In this document: piece by piece, positions 48,120 through 59,245 of the stretch
Numbering within the stretch: the stretch's first letter is position 1
How the letters are laid out: each line of letters starts with the position of its first letter
Assembly (NCBI RefSeq): GCF_000425025.1
Contig: NZ_AUKZ01000004.1
Coordinates: forward strand, 1 to 64,000
From: Streptococcus castoreus DSM 17536
GTDB taxonomy: Bacteria > Bacillota > Bacilli > Lactobacillales > Streptococcaceae
DNA: 64,000 nucleotides
Direction of reading: 5' to 3'
Program-made: the position numbers and the translations under genes
Notes under the pieces: model-generated
What the model saw: the letters and a program-made list of their open reading frames with translations, nothing else
The model's database searches: none
Told to the model about the DNA's origin: nothing

Positions 48120-49334
48120 TTACAATACATCATCAATGAGATTTTCAACATCATCATTGATGACTTCTGGTGTGATTTCTGTTACAACAATGCCTGCTAC
48201 TGCACGTTTCACAAGACCTGCAACATCAAAGCGTTCTTCATATTTTTCGACATTGCTTAATTTAGGATTTGTTTTCGGGCGGTCTGGTGCAAAAATAGTA
48301 CAGCAATCCTCAAACGGTTGAATAGAAATGTCAAATGTATCAATAGTTTGTGCCATTTCAATAATTTCAAGTTTATCCATGGTAACAACTGGTCTAATTA
48401 CTGGAGTTGTGGTAACTGCATTGATGGCTTGCATACTTTCTAGAGTCTGACTGGCAACCTGACCAAGACTTTCACCATTAATAATGACAAGTCCTTTACG
48501 CTGATCACGGATAGCATCTGTGATACGCATCATAAAACGACGAGTCAAGGTCATCAAGTAGGCTTCTGGTGCCTTATTTTTGATTTCCTCTTGAATTTCG
48601 GTAAAAGGAACTTCAATAAATTGAATATTCCCTCCGAAACGAGTTAAGCGACGAGTTAATTCTTGTGCTTTCTGTAAAGCACCTGGGCTTGTGTAAGGAG
48701 GACTAGCAAAATGCACAGCTTCAATCTCAAGGCCCCGTTTCAAAGCCAAATACCCAGCAACTGGTGAATCAATACCGCCAGATAGCATTAACATCCCTTT
48801 GCCTGAGGTTCCCACTGGCAGACCACCTGCTCCTTTTATTTCCTCGTAAGAAATATAAGCAGCTTCTTCACGAATTTCTACTTTAAGAGTGATGTCAGGA
48901 TTTTTCATCTGCGCCTGAATATTAGGCAAAACCTCAAATACTGCTCCACCAAGAAGACGGTTTAAATCACAGCTATCAAGTTCAAACTGATGATCACTAC
49001 GCTTACTAGCAATTTTAAAGGTCAAGCCCTCGTGATACAGAGACTTCATGATATTCTGAACTGCCAAAACCAAAAGAGGTACGTCTTTTTCTAACTTATA
49101 AACAGGGGATAATGCTTGGATTCCAAAAACAAGTTTTAACGCTTCCACAACAGGCTGATAGTCTGTGCCATTCAGATAGACATGAGTTCTATCACGGTCT
49201 GAGCGGACAGTGATTGCTGGAAAAGGAACTAAAACATCTTGAATATTCCTTTTAAGTTTATTGATGAATCGCATGCGATTCTTTCCTTTGGTTGATAATT
49301 CCCCATGGCGAACCATAATTTCTGAATAGTTCAT
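48120..49334 (-). CDS. thiI: tRNA 4-thiouridine synthase ThiI (without rhodanese domain)
   Basis: 404 residues: N-terminal ferredoxin-like and THUMP domains (to about residue 165) and a PP-loop ATPase domain with [15 protein letters not shown] near 183. The rhodanese domain of the E. coli protein is absent, as is normal in Firmicutes. It makes 4-thiouridine in tRNA using sulfur from a cysteine desulfurase, whose gene lies 11 bases upstream. Confidence 0.95.
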   Translation of the reverse strand: MNYSEIMVRHGELSTKGKNRMRFINKLKRNIQDVLVPFPAITVRSDRDRTHVYLNGTDYQPVVEALKLVFGIQALSPVYKLEKDVPLLVLAVQNIMKSLYHEGLTFKIASKRSDHQFELDSCDLNRLLGGAVFEVLPNIQAQMKNPDITLKVEIREEAAYISYEEIKGAGGLPVGTSGKGMLMLSGGIDSPVAGYLALKRGLEIEAVHFASPPYTSPGALQKAQELTRRLTRFGGNIQFIEVPFTEIQEEIKNKAPEAYLMTLTRRFMMRITDAIRDQRKGLVIINGESLGQVASQTLESMQAINAVTTTPVIRPVVTMDKLEIIEMAQTIDTFDISIQPFEDCCTIFAPDRPKTNPKLSNVEKYEERFDVAGLVKRAVAGIVVTEITPEVINDDVENLIDDVL

Positions 49335-49345
49335 TTTAACTAATA

Positions 49346-50488
49346 TTACCTGACTTTCTGTGTTTTCTCATAAATTTGTTTAAATATGGTCAAAAATTGC
49401 TCTACCTGCCCCATATCATTGTCATCATTCAAACTAATACGGACTGCCATTTGAGCCGTTTTCACAGGGACCCCCATAGCAATTAAAGTTCCGGCAGGCT
49501 TTCCTACTTTGGATGAGCAGGCACTCGTTGTGGAAATATAAATCTCGTGTGTCTCAAAAGCATGGACAAGGACTTCACCTCGAACCCCTTTGATTCCAAA
49601 AGTGATAATATTTGGAGCAAAGTTTTCTTGTTCAGAAAAAAGAGTAACATCTTGATAGTTTTGTAGAGCCTGATGCATCACATCTCTCATGGCTCTCATT
49701 TTAGAAAGAGCTTTTTCCTGCTTTTCTGTAACCATTCTTAAAGCTTTAGCCATACTAGCAATAGCTGCTACATTTTCGGTGGTAGAACGCAGATCCTTTT
49801 CTTGACCACCACCAGTTAATAAAGGACTAATCCGTTTTCCTGATTTTTTATAAAGGAAACCTACACCACGAACCGCATGAAATTTATGCCCAGAAAACGA
49901 AGCGAAATCTACACGCTCTGTTAAGTAATCACTTGTAGGAATTTTTCCAATAGCTTGAACTGCATCGACATGAAATGAAACGGTTGGCTTATCTGCTATC
50001 AAGTCTGAGATGGCTCTTATTGGCTGAATCGAACCAATTTCATTATTAACAGCCATCACTGAAATCAAGATGGTATCCGGTCGAATTAAATCACCTAATT
50101 GCTCTACATCAATTATACCACGTGATGTCACTGGAGCATAAGAAACAGAAAATCCTTGCTTAGCCAGCCATTTGGCACTTTCCTTTACCGCAGGGTGCTC
50201 TATCTCTGAAATGATAATATGCTTCCCAAAACTTGCTTTCTCAAAAGCAAGTCCTTTAATAGCCCAGTTATCACTTTCTGTTCCACCAGATGTAAAAAAG
50301 ATTTCCTCTGGTCTAACCCCTATCAGTCCTGCAATTTGCTGACGAGAAGCCTCTAAAATTCGACTCGCATTAGTCCCTAGGTGATGTAGACTTGAGGGAT
50401 TTCCATATATTTTACGAGCTACTTCTTGATAGGTTCTAAGAACCTCATTATAAGGTACGGTTGTGGCAGCGTTATCAAAATAAATCAT
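49346..50488 (-). CDS. Cysteine desulfurase (NifS/IscS family), ThiI partner
   Basis: 380-residue PLP enzyme that releases sulfur from cysteine. The PLP lysine is Lys202 in [12 protein letters not shown]; the sulfur-carrying Cys is in STTSACSSK near residue 325, and [10 protein letters not shown] near 65 is the phosphate-binding loop. Its tight linkage to thiI indicates it is the NifZ-type desulfurase that feeds tRNA thiolation, not the Suf system. Confidence 0.93.
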   Translation of the reverse strand: MIYFDNAATTVPYNEVLRTYQEVARKIYGNPSSLHHLGTNASRILEASRQQIAGLIGVRPEEIFFTSGGTESDNWAIKGLAFEKASFGKHIIISEIEHPAVKESAKWLAKQGFSVSYAPVTSRGIIDVEQLGDLIRPDTILISVMAVNNEIGSIQPIRAISDLIADKPTVSFHVDAVQAIGKIPTSDYLTERVDFASFSGHKFHAVRGVGFLYKKSGKRISPLLTGGGQEKDLRSTTENVAAIASMAKALRMVTEKQEKALSKMRAMRDVMHQALQNYQDVTLFSEQENFAPNIITFGIKGVRGEVLVHAFETHEIYISTTSACSSKVGKPAGTLIAMGVPVKTAQMAVRISLNDDNDMGQVEQFLTIFKQIYEKTQKVR

Positions 50489-50517
50489 GTGTCACCTTCG
50501 CTTTTACTCAATACTTC

Positions 50518-50547
50518 ATTGTATCATAAAATCACTTAAAATATCAA
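50518..50547 (-). promoter_or_regulatory. Promoter of the desulfurase-thiI operon
   Basis: TTGATA at 50542-50547 and TACAAT at 50518-50523 (minus strand), spacer 18, with an extended TG before the -10. Confidence 0.75.
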
Positions 50548-50789
50548 AATAAGAACTAATCAACAGCGACAAATGCAACTGGAAAATTTATGTTATCCTT
50601 TTCAGACAACATCCGTTTTCAAAATACTGTCACAATGGGGTGCTAAACAGATTTACTTCCTTCTAGTAAACTGGTAATTAAGATAAAAAAAGCCTCTAAA
50701 GGAAACCTTTTTCTAACGATAATTATTCTTTCACACAGTTGGTGTGATTAGGCAATAAGACTTCCTTGTCCTTGACATAAGGTAAACCA
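50548..50789. other. Gene-free stretch between two divergent promoters
   Basis: About 240 bases. It contains a small hairpin CACAC-AGTTG-GTGTG near 50735 and AAAGG-AAA-CCTTT followed by TT near 50697. No open frame with a ribosome site is evident. A small RNA is conceivable but not supported. Confidence 0.35.
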
Positions 50790-50818
50790 TTGACTTCACT
50801 TTTTTTCTAGATTATACT
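50790..50818 (+). promoter_or_regulatory. Promoter of the Ser/Thr-rich membrane protein gene
   Basis: TTGACT at 50790-50795 and TATACT at 50813-50818 with a 17-base spacer, giving a leader of about 85 bases before the ATG at 50911. Confidence 0.85.
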
Positions 50819-50910
50819 GATAGATGAAGCCTCAAGGACCTTCGTGGCTAATTATAGGTCTCACCAATCCTTGCTATGCTTATTGTCACAACGATTTAAA
50901 GGAGAGAGTC

Positions 50911-51348
50911 ATGTCATCAAACTATTCACGCCAACAGAAATCTAGTAAGTCTGGAGGAGTCCCTACCAAACATATTAAAACTGGTTTTACTGCCCTTCAA
51001 AAGTTTATTGCTCTTATCGGTAGCATTCTTAGTATCATTGTTGCAACAATTACAATCACACGAACGCTACAACCATCGTCTGATTCAACATCTGGACATT
51101 CTTCCAAAGAATCGACCAGTACTGTCATTAAAGTCATCGAAAAAAATACATCACAAGGTGATCGATCACATACCGAATCCTCACGCACTGCTGATGAAAA
51201 TAAACCAACAATTCCTTCTTCCACCACTCCTAGTGATGAAACGGCTGCTACTTCAACTTCTGAAATTCCAAAATCAACAAACTCTTCTCAACCAAATCAT
51301 CAATCTGGTGCTGATGAAACAACTCCTAGTCTCTCAAAAACACCCTAA
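50911..51348 (+). CDS. Ser/Thr-rich membrane-anchored protein (DUF6556-like)
   Basis: 145 residues. A basic N-terminus (SSNYSRQQKSSKSGG) is followed by one hydrophobic segment (about residues 30-50, FIALIGSILSIIVATITI) and a long Ser/Thr/Pro-rich tail with no predicted fold. The layout fits a membrane-anchored protein with an outside linker-like tail, as in streptococcal DUF6556 proteins. The start is set after GGAGAG; 29 upstream codons in frame belong to the leader. Function unknown. Confidence 0.78.
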   Translation: MSSNYSRQQKSSKSGGVPTKHIKTGFTALQKFIALIGSILSIIVATITITRTLQPSSDSTSGHSSKESTSTVIKVIEKNTSQGDRSHTESSRTADENKPTIPSSTTPSDETAATSTSEIPKSTNSSQPNHQSGADETTPSLSKTP

Positions 51349-51465
51349 GTTAAAATAATGATTGGCGATATCATAACGACTTACTATTTTTAAGGTTAAG
51401 TCATTTTACTTACCCCAATTTCCATCTAGTTGGTCTAGCTAATCAATCATTTTCATTCAAAAATC

Positions 51466-51513
51466 GCTCATACCAGTAGCAAATTTTGCCAAACTGATAT
51501 GAGCCTTTTTTCA
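51466..51513. terminator. Bidirectional terminator between the Ser/Thr-rich gene and gor
   Basis: GCTCATACCAGT pairs with ACTGATATGAGC. The plus strand ends CTTTTTTC, the minus strand ends ATTTTTG, so it can serve both convergent genes. Confidence 0.88.
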
Positions 51514-51531
51514 TAACCATAAAACACCAAC

Positions 51532-52884
51532 CTACCTCATTGTGACAAATTCTTCTGCACCAGTTGGGTGGATAGCAACAGTATTATCAAAATCAGCTTT
51601 TGTTGCTCCCATTTTAATAGCAACGGCAAACCCCTGAATCATTTCGTCAACACCGTAACCGATACCATGTAAACCCACTATTTTTTCATTGTCACCAACT
51701 GTAACCAGCTTCATAAAACAGGGTTGACGATGTCTCGTTACCCCAGCAAACAAAGAGGTAAAACGAGATTGGTAAGTTTTAACAGCTTTCTGACCATATC
51801 TCTTGATCGCTTCTTCTTCAGATAGACCGATTGATCCGATAACTGGATGGCTAAAAATCACTGTCGCAACGTTTTGATAATCTAGCTTTGAGTCTGTTTT
51901 ACCATTAAAAAGACGCTCCGACAAGCAACGTCCTGCAGCAACTGCTACTGGTGTTAGCGGTAACTTTCCATTGACATCACCAACCGCATAGATGCCCTCA
52001 ACAGAAGTGTTTTCATAAGCATCTGTTTCAATGTAACCTTTCTCACTAATAGTAATACCCGTTTTTTCAAGCCCAAAACCTTCTAAACGAGGTTTGCGAC
52101 CAATAGCCCAAATCAGTTGATCTACCTCAATTTGTTGACCATCCTTAAAATGAAGAGTCAATGACTGATCTTTATTTTGAATGACTTTTTCAATTTCTGA
52201 ATGAGTGTGTAAGTATGGACCATTTGCACTCATTTCATCAACAAGAACTTCCACAATATCTCTATCGAATCTCCGAAGCGGTCTATCATAGCGAATGACC
52301 AAGTGAGTCTCTGAACCAAGTGCGTGTAAAATCCCTGAAAGTTCTACCGCAATATATCCCGCACCAACTACAGCTGTGCGTTTTGGAATAGTGTTCAAGG
52401 CAAAAAAACCATCTGAACTAATGCCAAGTTCGGCACCTTCAATATCTGGAAAAACAGGATAACCTCCCGTAGCAATCAAAATATGTGGTGCCGTATAATG
52501 CTGCCCAGCAATTTCCACAATACGGGGTCCTTTAAAACAGGCATAATCATAGATACGGTCAACACCATTTTGCTCAAAGCCACGTTCATAAGAGGCATGA
52601 ATCCTATCAATATAAGCCTGACGATTCTTTTTTAAACGCTTAAAATCAAACTTGATATTTCCGACATGAAAACCATAATCCTCAGCGTAAGTCGTCATCA
52701 TTTCGGCAAGCTGAGCACCATGCCACATTACCTTTTTAGGAACACAACCTAAATTAACACAAGTTCCCCCAATAGCTTTTCCTTCAGCTAACAGTACCTT
52801 TGCACCATGCATTGCCGCTCGATTAGCAGACGCAATTCCTGCACTTCCGCCACCGATAACAATATAATCGTAATGAATAACCAT
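51532..52884 (-). CDS. gor: Glutathione-disulfide reductase
   Basis: 450-residue FAD flavoprotein that reduces glutathione disulfide with NADPH. FAD loop [10 protein letters not shown] near residue 12; redox cysteines Cys42 and Cys47 in [16 protein letters not shown](P) loop GAGYIAVEL near 174; C-terminal catalytic [10 protein letters not shown] with the His/Glu pair. Its presence suggests the cell uses glutathione. Upstream a TTGTGA/GATAGT pair with a 17-base spacer could be the promoter. Confidence 0.95.
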   Translation of the reverse strand: MVIHYDYIVIGGGSAGIASANRAAMHGAKVLLAEGKAIGGTCVNLGCVPKKVMWHGAQLAEMMTTYAEDYGFHVGNIKFDFKRLKKNRQAYIDRIHASYERGFEQNGVDRIYDYACFKGPRIVEIAGQHYTAPHILIATGGYPVFPDIEGAELGISSDGFFALNTIPKRTAVVGAGYIAVELSGILHALGSETHLVIRYDRPLRRFDRDIVEVLVDEMSANGPYLHTHSEIEKVIQNKDQSLTLHFKDGQQIEVDQLIWAIGRKPRLEGFGLEKTGITISEKGYIETDAYENTSVEGIYAVGDVNGKLPLTPVAVAAGRCLSERLFNGKTDSKLDYQNVATVIFSHPVIGSIGLSEEEAIKRYGQKAVKTYQSRFTSLFAGVTRHRQPCFMKLVTVGDNEKIVGLHGIGYGVDEMIQGFAVAIKMGATKADFDNTVAIHPTGAEEFVTMR

Positions 52885-53052
52885 TCCTTTACCACCTTTA
52901 AACGAAACCTCAATAAGCTCTCAAAACAAATAGCCGTCACCTAAACCCTAGAACATCGGCTTAATCTTTTTTGACCCCACACTATCTATTTTATTTGACT
53001 ATATCACAAATAACAGGGAGTCTCAAATCTCTGCTACGCCGATTAATCTCAC

Positions 53053-53088
53053 AAAAAATGGCGTGTGACAACCTGTCACACAGCCCAT
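53053..53088 (-). terminator. Terminator after the UPF0342 gene
   Basis: On the minus strand GGCTGTGTGACA pairs with TGTCACACGCC across GGT, followed by ATTTTTTG: a compact, very strong stem. Confidence 0.92.
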
Positions 53089-53112
53089 TAGCTTTAGCAG
53101 TTAAGCATTCTT

Positions 53113-53454
53113 CTAATTAACCAAATCCTTCAAAGGTGCAAAAACGATGCGCTCAATATCACTAACATAAATTGAAAGAGCTTGTTGTGCTTCAAAATAA
53201 GTTTTCAATTGGTCATTAGCTTCCATTTTCTGGCTAAGATCTTGAATAGTACTCTGCTCTTCAGCAGTTGGCATCTGACCTGTTTGCATCATACCTTGAA
53301 TCTTTTCTTGCATGGCGATAAATTCGTCAAATAACTGACTAGCAGTAGGATCTATTTTAATTGCTTCTTTCACTTCTAACACTTTTTGGTATTCTGGTAA
53401 GGCACGTAATGCCCTTTCTAGTTTGTTAGCATTGTCATAAATTTCTTGTGACAT
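53113..53454 (-). CDS. UPF0342/YlbF-YmcA family protein
   Basis: 113-residue helical protein starting [17 protein letters not shown]. It belongs to the YheA/YmcA/YlbF family, coiled-coil-like cytoplasmic proteins, some of which take part in RNase Y-associated complexes. No catalytic residues are expected. It closes the aroD-aroC run and is followed by a strong terminator. Confidence 0.88.
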   Translation of the reverse strand: MSQEIYDNANKLERALRALPEYQKVLEVKEAIKIDPTASQLFDEFIAMQEKIQGMMQTGQMPTAEEQSTIQDLSQKMEANDQLKTYFEAQQALSIYVSDIERIVFAPLKDLVN

Positions 53455-53514
53455 GAGATTCTCCTTATCTTTTGTAATAATGCTATCCTATCATAAAAAC
53501 CGTTATCATGCTTT

Positions 53515-54681
53515 CTAAAACTGTTTCACATAGGTACAATAATCTAAGAACGCTTTTTGTAAATCAACCATTGTATCAGATGAAAATGTTTCTAAAATTT
53601 CCTGCGCAATAACAGTAGCCACCACACTTTCCATGACAATACCCGCAGCAGGCAAGGCCGTTGGATCTGAACGCTCCACTGTTGCTTTATAAGGTTCATG
53701 ACTATCAATAGACACTGACATCAAGGGCTTATAAAGGGTGGGAATAGGTTTCATAACCCCTTTAATGACGATCGGTTGACCATTGGTTACCCCTCCTTCA
53801 AAGCCACCTAAATGATTCGTTTTACGACTATAGCCTTTATCAGCATTCCAAATAATTTCATCCATCACTTGTGATCCTTTTTGGTACCCCATTTCAAACC
53901 CTAAACCAAATTCAACACCTTTAAAGGCATTAATAGATAAAACAGCCTGTGCGAGTTTAGCATCCAATTTTCTATCCCATTGAACATAAGAGCCTAGCCC
54001 AGCCGGTAACCCCATAACCAAGGTTTCAATTACTCCACCTAAAGTATCACCCTCTTTTTTAATACGATCAATATAAGCTTTTATTTCTACTTCTTGCTTA
54101 GGGTTGACAATGGATAACTCTGATTGACGAGCCACTTTTTTCATTTCAGATAGAGACAGACCTTCAGGTACAGCAACCTCAATGCCACCAAAAACGAGAA
54201 CATGATTTAGGGTTTCAATTCCTAAACTCGATAAAATCAATTTGGCTATGGCTCCTATAGCTACCCGCATAGTTGTTTCCCTAGCAGAGGAACGCTCCAA
54301 AGCATTTCGCAAATCGTCAAAACGGTATTTTATCCCCCCAACCAAATCAGCATGTCCTGGTCTAGGATGCTTGACACGTCGCTTTGATTTGAGTTCCTCC
54401 TCAATATCCTCAACAGCCATAACATCTAACCATTTCTGATGATCTCTATTAATAACTGTTAAAGTAATCGGTGCACCCGTTGTTTTCCCATGACGAACAC
54501 CCGATGAAATAAAGACACGATCAGACTCAATTGTCATTCTAGCGCCCCGACCATAGCCCCCCTGACGACGCTTTAAGTCTTGATTAATAGTCTCTGTGGA
54601 AAGAGATAAACCTGCCGGAACACCTTCAATAATAGCTGTTAAAGACGGACCGTGGGATTCCCCTGCTGTCAAATATCGCAC
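53515..54681 (-). CDS. aroC: Chorismate synthase
   Basis: 388-residue FMN-dependent enzyme, the last step of the shikimate pathway. Family blocks are [18 protein letters not shown] at the start, [15 protein letters not shown], and [18 protein letters not shown] near residue 135. The start is GTG at 54679-54681 with AAAGGAG before it, which gives the standard N-terminus (M)[10 protein letters not shown]; a longer open frame upstream with an ATG lacks a ribosome site. It lies 87 bases after aroD. Confidence 0.95.
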   Translation of the reverse strand: MRYLTAGESHGPSLTAIIEGVPAGLSLSTETINQDLKRRQGGYGRGARMTIESDRVFISSGVRHGKTTGAPITLTVINRDHQKWLDVMAVEDIEEELKSKRRVKHPRPGHADLVGGIKYRFDDLRNALERSSARETTMRVAIGAIAKLILSSLGIETLNHVLVFGGIEVAVPEGLSLSEMKKVARQSELSIVNPKQEVEIKAYIDRIKKEGDTLGGVIETLVMGLPAGLGSYVQWDRKLDAKLAQAVLSINAFKGVEFGLGFEMGYQKGSQVMDEIIWNADKGYSRKTNHLGGFEGGVTNGQPIVIKGVMKPIPTLYKPLMSVSIDSHEPYKATVERSDPTALPAAGIVMESVVATVIAQEILETFSSDTMVDLQKAFLDYCTYVKQF

Positions 54682-54768
54682 CTTATCTCCTTTTGTTTTC
54701 TCAAAATAAAGGAAAGACACTATTTCCGAATTCCCCCATGAAATAATGTCTCTTTACAATCATCACTC

Positions 54769-55449
54769 TTACGAATCTGCTTCTAAAACATCCATAATAT
54801 GTTTCATATCGCCAAGCATCACCTGACCTGGCGCACTGGCTTGATCCAGTGAAACAAAGGTCCATGAAGAACCAACCACATCACCCGCTAAACGTGACAA
54901 CCTTCCCAGTTTTCCCATTGACATCGTCGCAAACTCTTGCTCAGGATTAAGTGTTTTAAAACCTCTCGTATAATTCATCAAGTCTAAAACATCTTGCTCA
55001 CTCTTTGGCATAACTGCAACCTTCACCACACGTGGTGCCAATTTTGTCATTTCGGAGAAAGATTCCATTAAGTTTTCAGGCGTCTCTTCAAAATTATGAT
55101 AAGACAAAACAAGATTTGGAAAGTCTAACATTTCATGGAAAACAGCTGTATGACTAAAATACTCAAAATCAATATAATCGGGGTTGTAAATAGCGTTGAT
55201 TTCCTTAATTAAATCGACATATTCCTGATCTGAAAGGGTAATATTCCCCCCCTCTTGGTCTGTGCGAAGGGTAAAGATAATTTCTCTGCCGGCAAATTTT
55301 TCAAAAATGGCTGGCGCTACTGAGACAATTTCTTCCTTAGGAAGGTAGTCTGCTCGCCATTCAATAAGATCAACATCTTCATATTTGGAAATATCAATGG
55401 CTTGAGCCTCTTCAAAATTTCTTGGCATGACTGGTGCTACAATTTTCAT
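54769..55449 (-). CDS. aroD: 3-dehydroquinate dehydratase, type I
   Basis: 226-residue class I enzyme of the shikimate pathway. The Schiff-base lysine is Lys143 in [11 protein letters not shown] and the catalytic histidine is His118 in SYHNFEETP. It overlaps the upstream methyltransferase gene by 4 bases (ATGA), so the two are probably translated together. Confidence 0.95.
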   Translation of the reverse strand: MKIVAPVMPRNFEEAQAIDISKYEDVDLIEWRADYLPKEEIVSVAPAIFEKFAGREIIFTLRTDQEGGNITLSDQEYVDLIKEINAIYNPDYIDFEYFSHTAVFHEMLDFPNLVLSYHNFEETPENLMESFSEMTKLAPRVVKVAVMPKSEQDVLDLMNYTRGFKTLNPEQEFATMSMGKLGRLSRLAGDVVGSSWTFVSLDQASAPGQVMLGDMKHIMDVLEADS

Positions 55450-56609
55450 TCTCGTACCTTTATAGTAAATACCTTTAAATAATTACTTCTTTCATCTGCT
55501 TTATTTATAGTAAAGTCACTTGGAAGCTGCTGAAGGGTCATTGACTCAAAATGACGGCTTCCAAATCCTTTGATAATTTGCTTTTTAAACTGATTAACAG
55601 TCATATTGGCAGCATTTGTTGAAGCGATAATGGTTCCTTCAGGACTCAATATGTCCAGTGCCTCAGCGATTAGCTTGTGATAATCTTTGTGAACAGAAAA
55701 TGTCTGTTTCTTGTTCCTAGCAAAACTTGGTGGATCTATAACAATCACGTCAAATGACAAATTTTTTCGCTTAGCATACTTGAAATATTCAAAAACATCC
55801 ATCACCATAAAATGATGCGTGGCTAAGTCTAAATGATTCTGTTTAAAATGAGCGATAGATAACTCTCTAGAGCGCTTAGCCAAATCCACAGAAGTCGTTT
55901 CGATAGCACCGCCCATGGCAGCTGCTACTGAAAAAGCAGCCGTGTAAGAAAATAGATTCAACAAGGTTTTGCCAAGAGCTAAACCATCCACCAAAGCTTT
56001 TCTGGCATCGTGTTGATCCAAAAAAATCCCCGTCATCAAACCATCATTTAGGAAAACATGATAAGAAACCCCATTTTCTAAAATAGAGAAAGTCTCCTTT
56101 GCTTGTTCACCATACAAATGAGCAGATTCAAAATCTAGCCCCTTAAAACGAATCTTTTCATAGGCCCCTCTAATTTCAGGAAAAACCTCTTGAAAGGCAG
56201 CGACAATCAATTCTTTTTCTTGATAAACAAACGTATTATACCATGAAAAAACAGCATAATCCATATAAAGATCAATCGTCACCCCTCCAAAATGATCCCC
56301 TTCTTGATTAAAGAGACGGTAAGCATTTGTTAAATCTGACTGTGCAAATGCTTGCCTTTTTGCCTTAGCAGCTTTGAATAAGGTGACAAAATAAGAAACC
56401 GTTAACGATTCAAGAGAAGCTCCTAGATACCAGCCAACTCCCTTATTTTGTTTGGAAATGTAAGCTGTTCCAATGGAACGATTAGACCGACTTGTCAACT
56501 GAACCAGTTGGTCAGTTTCTTTTAAATTGGGAAAATCCCTTTCATCTAATAATTGTACCCCTGTTGCTAACTTTTTTTCGACAAAAGAATCAATATAGAG
56601 TTTATTCAT
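55446..56609 (-). CDS. Class I SAM-dependent rRNA methyltransferase, RlmI-like
   Basis: 387 residues: N-terminal PUA-like domain and C-terminal Rossmann methyltransferase. The motif [15 protein letters not shown] near residue 218 binds SAM, and [14 protein letters not shown] near 290 is the catalytic DPPxF-type loop used by RlmI and related RNA m5C methyltransferases. Its specific target is inferred from the family. First gene of the unit leading to aroD, aroC and UPF0342. Confidence 0.87.
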   Translation of the reverse strand: MNKLYIDSFVEKKLATGVQLLDERDFPNLKETDQLVQLTSRSNRSIGTAYISKQNKGVGWYLGASLESLTVSYFVTLFKAAKAKRQAFAQSDLTNAYRLFNQEGDHFGGVTIDLYMDYAVFSWYNTFVYQEKELIVAAFQEVFPEIRGAYEKIRFKGLDFESAHLYGEQAKETFSILENGVSYHVFLNDGLMTGIFLDQHDARKALVDGLALGKTLLNLFSYTAAFSVAAAMGGAIETTSVDLAKRSRELSIAHFKQNHLDLATHHFMVMDVFEYFKYAKRKNLSFDVIVIDPPSFARNKKQTFSVHKDYHKLIAEALDILSPEGTIIASTNAANMTVNQFKKQIIKGFGSRHFESMTLQQLPSDFTINKADERSNYLKVFTIKVRE

Positions 56610-56684
56610 AGTTTTTATTATATCAAAATCTTGTAAAAAATCCTACTAAATTTGAACTTATGACAAGCATTACCTCTATATTTT

Positions 56685-56693
56685 TGATATAAT
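56685..56693 (+). promoter_or_regulatory. Extended -10 promoter of ltaS
   Basis: TGATATAAT about 60 bases before the ltaS start, divergent from the methyltransferase gene; the -35 region is poor. Confidence 0.65.
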
Positions 56694-56735
56694 TTAATCT
56701 GAGATTTTATTTGGAGATTGTATCTTTAGGAAAAA

Positions 56736-56759
56736 ATGATAAGGAAGTTCCTACTGTGA
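56736..56759 (+). CDS. Possible 7-codon leader peptide overlapping the ltaS start
   Basis: ATG ATA AGG AAG TTC CTA CTG TGA encodes MIRKFLL. It has TAGGA 5 bases upstream and its stop TGA overlaps the GTG start of ltaS (GTGA). If translated, it would couple to ltaS. Such tiny frames are often chance, so this is only a candidate. Confidence 0.35.
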   Translation: MIRKFLL

Positions 56760-58927
56760 AAAAATTAAAAACACTTATCACAGGCTTTATCAATACAAGA
56801 TTAGGATTCGTGATAACACTTCTCTTCTGTTATTGGCTAAAGACCTTGTGGGCATATCATACCGACTTTTCACTTGATTTGGGAAATCTATACCAAGTCT
56901 TTCTAACCATTATTAATCCAATCCCACTAGCGCTATTACTACTGGGATTTGCCCTTTATATAAAAAACACACGCACTTTTTACATCAGCTCTTGGGTTGC
57001 TTACATCATTCTCAACCTTCTGTTAATATCAAATTCTATTTACTACCGAGAATTTTCAGATTTTATTACTGTAAGTGCTATGTTAGCAAGTAGCAAGGTT
57101 TCAGCTGGTTTAGGAGATTCAGCTCTGAACCTCTTGCGAATTTGGGATATTATTTATATTCTTGATTTTATTGTCCTCATAGGTTTATCAGTGACAAAAA
57201 AAATCAGAAAAGACCAGCGACCTTTTAATAAACGAGCAGCCTTTGCCGTTACAGCACTCTCTTGTTTGTTTTTGTCGGTTAATCTCTTTTTAGCAGAGAT
57301 TGACCGTCCTGAACTCCTCACCCGTGGTTTTTCAAACACTTATATCGTACGAGCACTTGGCTTGCCAGCCTTCACCTTATATAGTGGTAATCAAACCTAT
57401 CAAGCTCAAAAAGAACGTAATGGTGCCACCGCTGAGGAATTGGTTAAGGTCAAGTCCTATGTTAAGCAACACTATGCTGCTCCTGATCCTCAGTATTTTG
57501 GAATTGGTAAAGGAAAAAACGTTTTTGTCATGCATCTAGAAAGTTTCCAACAATTCCTAATTGATTACAAATTAAAGGATGGCGATAAAGAGCATGAAGT
57601 AACACCTTTCATCAATTCTTTATATCATTCACATTCTACCTTAGCTTTTTCAAATTTTTTCCACCAAGTGAAAGCTGGAAAAACATCTGATGCTGAAACC
57701 ATGATGGAAAATTCCCTATTTGGTTTGAATAGTGGTTCTTTCATGGTTAACTACGGAGGTGAAAATACGCAGTTTGCGACACCTAATATTCTAGCCCAAA
57801 ATGGAGGATACACTAGCGCTGTCTTTCATGGAAATGTAGGAACTTTCTGGAATCGCAACAATGCCTACAAACAATGGGGGTACAATTACTTCTTTGATTC
57901 AAGTTACTTTTCAAAACAAACCGATAAAAATTCTTTCCAATATGGATTGAATGATAAATACATGTTCAAGGATTCTATTAAGTATCTTGAACAAATGCAA
58001 CAGCCATTTTACACTAAATTCATTACCGTAAGTAACCACTATCCTTATACCAGTCTTAAAGGTGAGAGTAGTGAAGAAGGATTCCCGTTGGCCAAAACAA
58101 ATGACGAAACCATTAATGGTTACTTTGCCACAGCTAATTATTTAGACTCTGCCTTAAAATCATTTTTTGATTATCTAAAAGCAACGGGTCTTTACGATAA
58201 CTCAATCTTTATCCTATATGGCGATCATTATGGTATTTCTAATTCACGAAATGCTAGGCTCGCCAGTTTATTAAATAAGGACCCTGAAACGTGGTCAGAA
58301 TATGATAATGCCATGCTTCAGCGTGTTCCTTATATGATTCATATTCCAGGCTATACGAATGGGGGTATTAAAGAAACATTTGGTGGCGAAATTGATGCCC
58401 TTCCTACTTTGTTACATATTCTTGGAATTGATACCAGTAATCTTGTTCAACTAGGTCAAGACCTTCTCTCACCACAAAATAGTCAAATTGTGGCACAAAG
58501 AACATCTGGTACTTATATGACCCCAGAATACACTAATTATAGCGGTCGTCTTTACAACACCCAAACAGGATTAGAAATCACCAACCCTGACGAGATAACC
58601 ATAGCAAAGACAAAGGCAATCCGCACAGCGGTATCACAACAGTTAGCGGCAAGTGATGCGGTTCAAACAGGTGATCTCTTACGTTTTGACACTGATAATG
58701 GGCTAAAAGTTATTGATTCAAGTCAATTTATCTATACCAAACAATTAAAACAGATGAAAGCTATTGCTGCAAAACGAGGCTCACATTCGACGAGTCTCTA
58801 TAGTAAAAACGGTAATAAATCAACCCAGAAACTCTTTAAAGCACCATCTTATCTTGAGTTAAACCCTAGGGAAATTGAGACATCTTCTTCTGACTCTAAA
58901 GAAGATAATCAAAAAAACAAAGAGTAA
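56756..58927 (+). CDS. ltaS: Lipoteichoic acid synthase
   Basis: 723-residue LtaS-type protein: five N-terminal membrane helices (to about residue 200) and an extracellular sulfatase-fold domain. The catalytic threonine is Thr310 in KAGKTSDAETMMENS, a metal-binding Glu is in MHLESFQ near 262, and ILYGDHYGISN near 480 holds further metal ligands. It polymerises glycerol phosphate onto the lipid anchor. The start is taken as GTG at 56756 with AAGGAAG before it; a TTG at 56711 is an alternative. The C-terminal tail (residues 640-723) is long and charged. Confidence 0.9.
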   Translation: MKKLKTLITGFINTRLGFVITLLFCYWLKTLWAYHTDFSLDLGNLYQVFLTIINPIPLALLLLGFALYIKNTRTFYISSWVAYIILNLLLISNSIYYREFSDFITVSAMLASSKVSAGLGDSALNLLRIWDIIYILDFIVLIGLSVTKKIRKDQRPFNKRAAFAVTALSCLFLSVNLFLAEIDRPELLTRGFSNTYIVRALGLPAFTLYSGNQTYQAQKERNGATAEELVKVKSYVKQHYAAPDPQYFGIGKGKNVFVMHLESFQQFLIDYKLKDGDKEHEVTPFINSLYHSHSTLAFSNFFHQVKAGKTSDAETMMENSLFGLNSGSFMVNYGGENTQFATPNILAQNGGYTSAVFHGNVGTFWNRNNAYKQWGYNYFFDSSYFSKQTDKNSFQYGLNDKYMFKDSIKYLEQMQQPFYTKFITVSNHYPYTSLKGESSEEGFPLAKTNDETINGYFATANYLDSALKSFFDYLKATGLYDNSIFILYGDHYGISNSRNARLASLLNKDPETWSEYDNAMLQRVPYMIHIPGYTNGGIKETFGGEIDALPTLLHILGIDTSNLVQLGQDLLSPQNSQIVAQRTSGTYMTPEYTNYSGRLYNTQTGLEITNPDEITIAKTKAIRTAVSQQLAASDAVQTGDLLRFDTDNGLKVIDSSQFIYTKQLKQMKAIAAKRGSHSTSLYSKNGNKSTQKLFKAPSYLELNPREIETSSSDSKEDNQKNKE

Positions 58928-58942
58928 ATCGTAAATATAAGC

Positions 58943-59026
58943 AAAAAGACCAGAACTGTATTGATCCTCATAGGTTAGATTTTTATCCAACCTATGAAAT
59001 CCAGTACATCAATTCTAGTCTTTTTC
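58943..59026 (+). terminator. Long hairpin terminator after ltaS
   Basis: AAAAAGACCAGAA...TCATAGGTT pairs with AACCTATGA...TTCTAGTCTTTTT. The central 9-base stem is perfect and outer arms are interrupted by bulges; a T run follows. It works for ltaS and is roughly symmetric. Confidence 0.88.
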
Positions 59027-59107
59027 TTATTTATCAAAATGGCTTTAAACAGTCAAATTTAAACGATTGCCTGTAACCTAAAAGGGATATGCCCCACAAC
59101 AAGCAAC

Positions 59108-59132
59108 AGGATTCATGTAAAAAATGAATCCT
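59108..59132. repeat. Perfect 9-base hairpin between ltaS and rplT
   Basis: AGGATTCAT and ATGAATCCT pair perfectly across 7 bases. On the plus strand it is followed, after AACT, by TTATTTTTTT, so it could act as a second terminator for ltaS. Confidence 0.6.
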
Positions 59133-59202
59133 AACTTTATTTTTTTATTACACTTACTTTACCTACGATTAAACATTAGTTTAGACATAATTTAGAGGGC
59201 TT

Positions 59203-59232
59203 AAAAAAGGCTTAGAAGATGTCCCAAGCCCA
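59203..59232 (-). terminator. Terminator of the infC-rpmI-rplT operon
   Basis: On the minus strand GGGCTTGGG... and ...TAAGCC pair around a GACATCTTC-type loop, followed by TTTTTTAAG, about 15 bases after the rplT stop codon. Confidence 0.75.
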
Positions 59233-59245
59233 TTATTATCAGTTA

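Noticed and set aside
50824-50910. Extension of the Ser/Thr-rich protein by 29 residues
   Set aside because: The extra part begins only 6 bases after the promoter -10 box and has no ribosome site; GGAGAG precedes the internal ATG.
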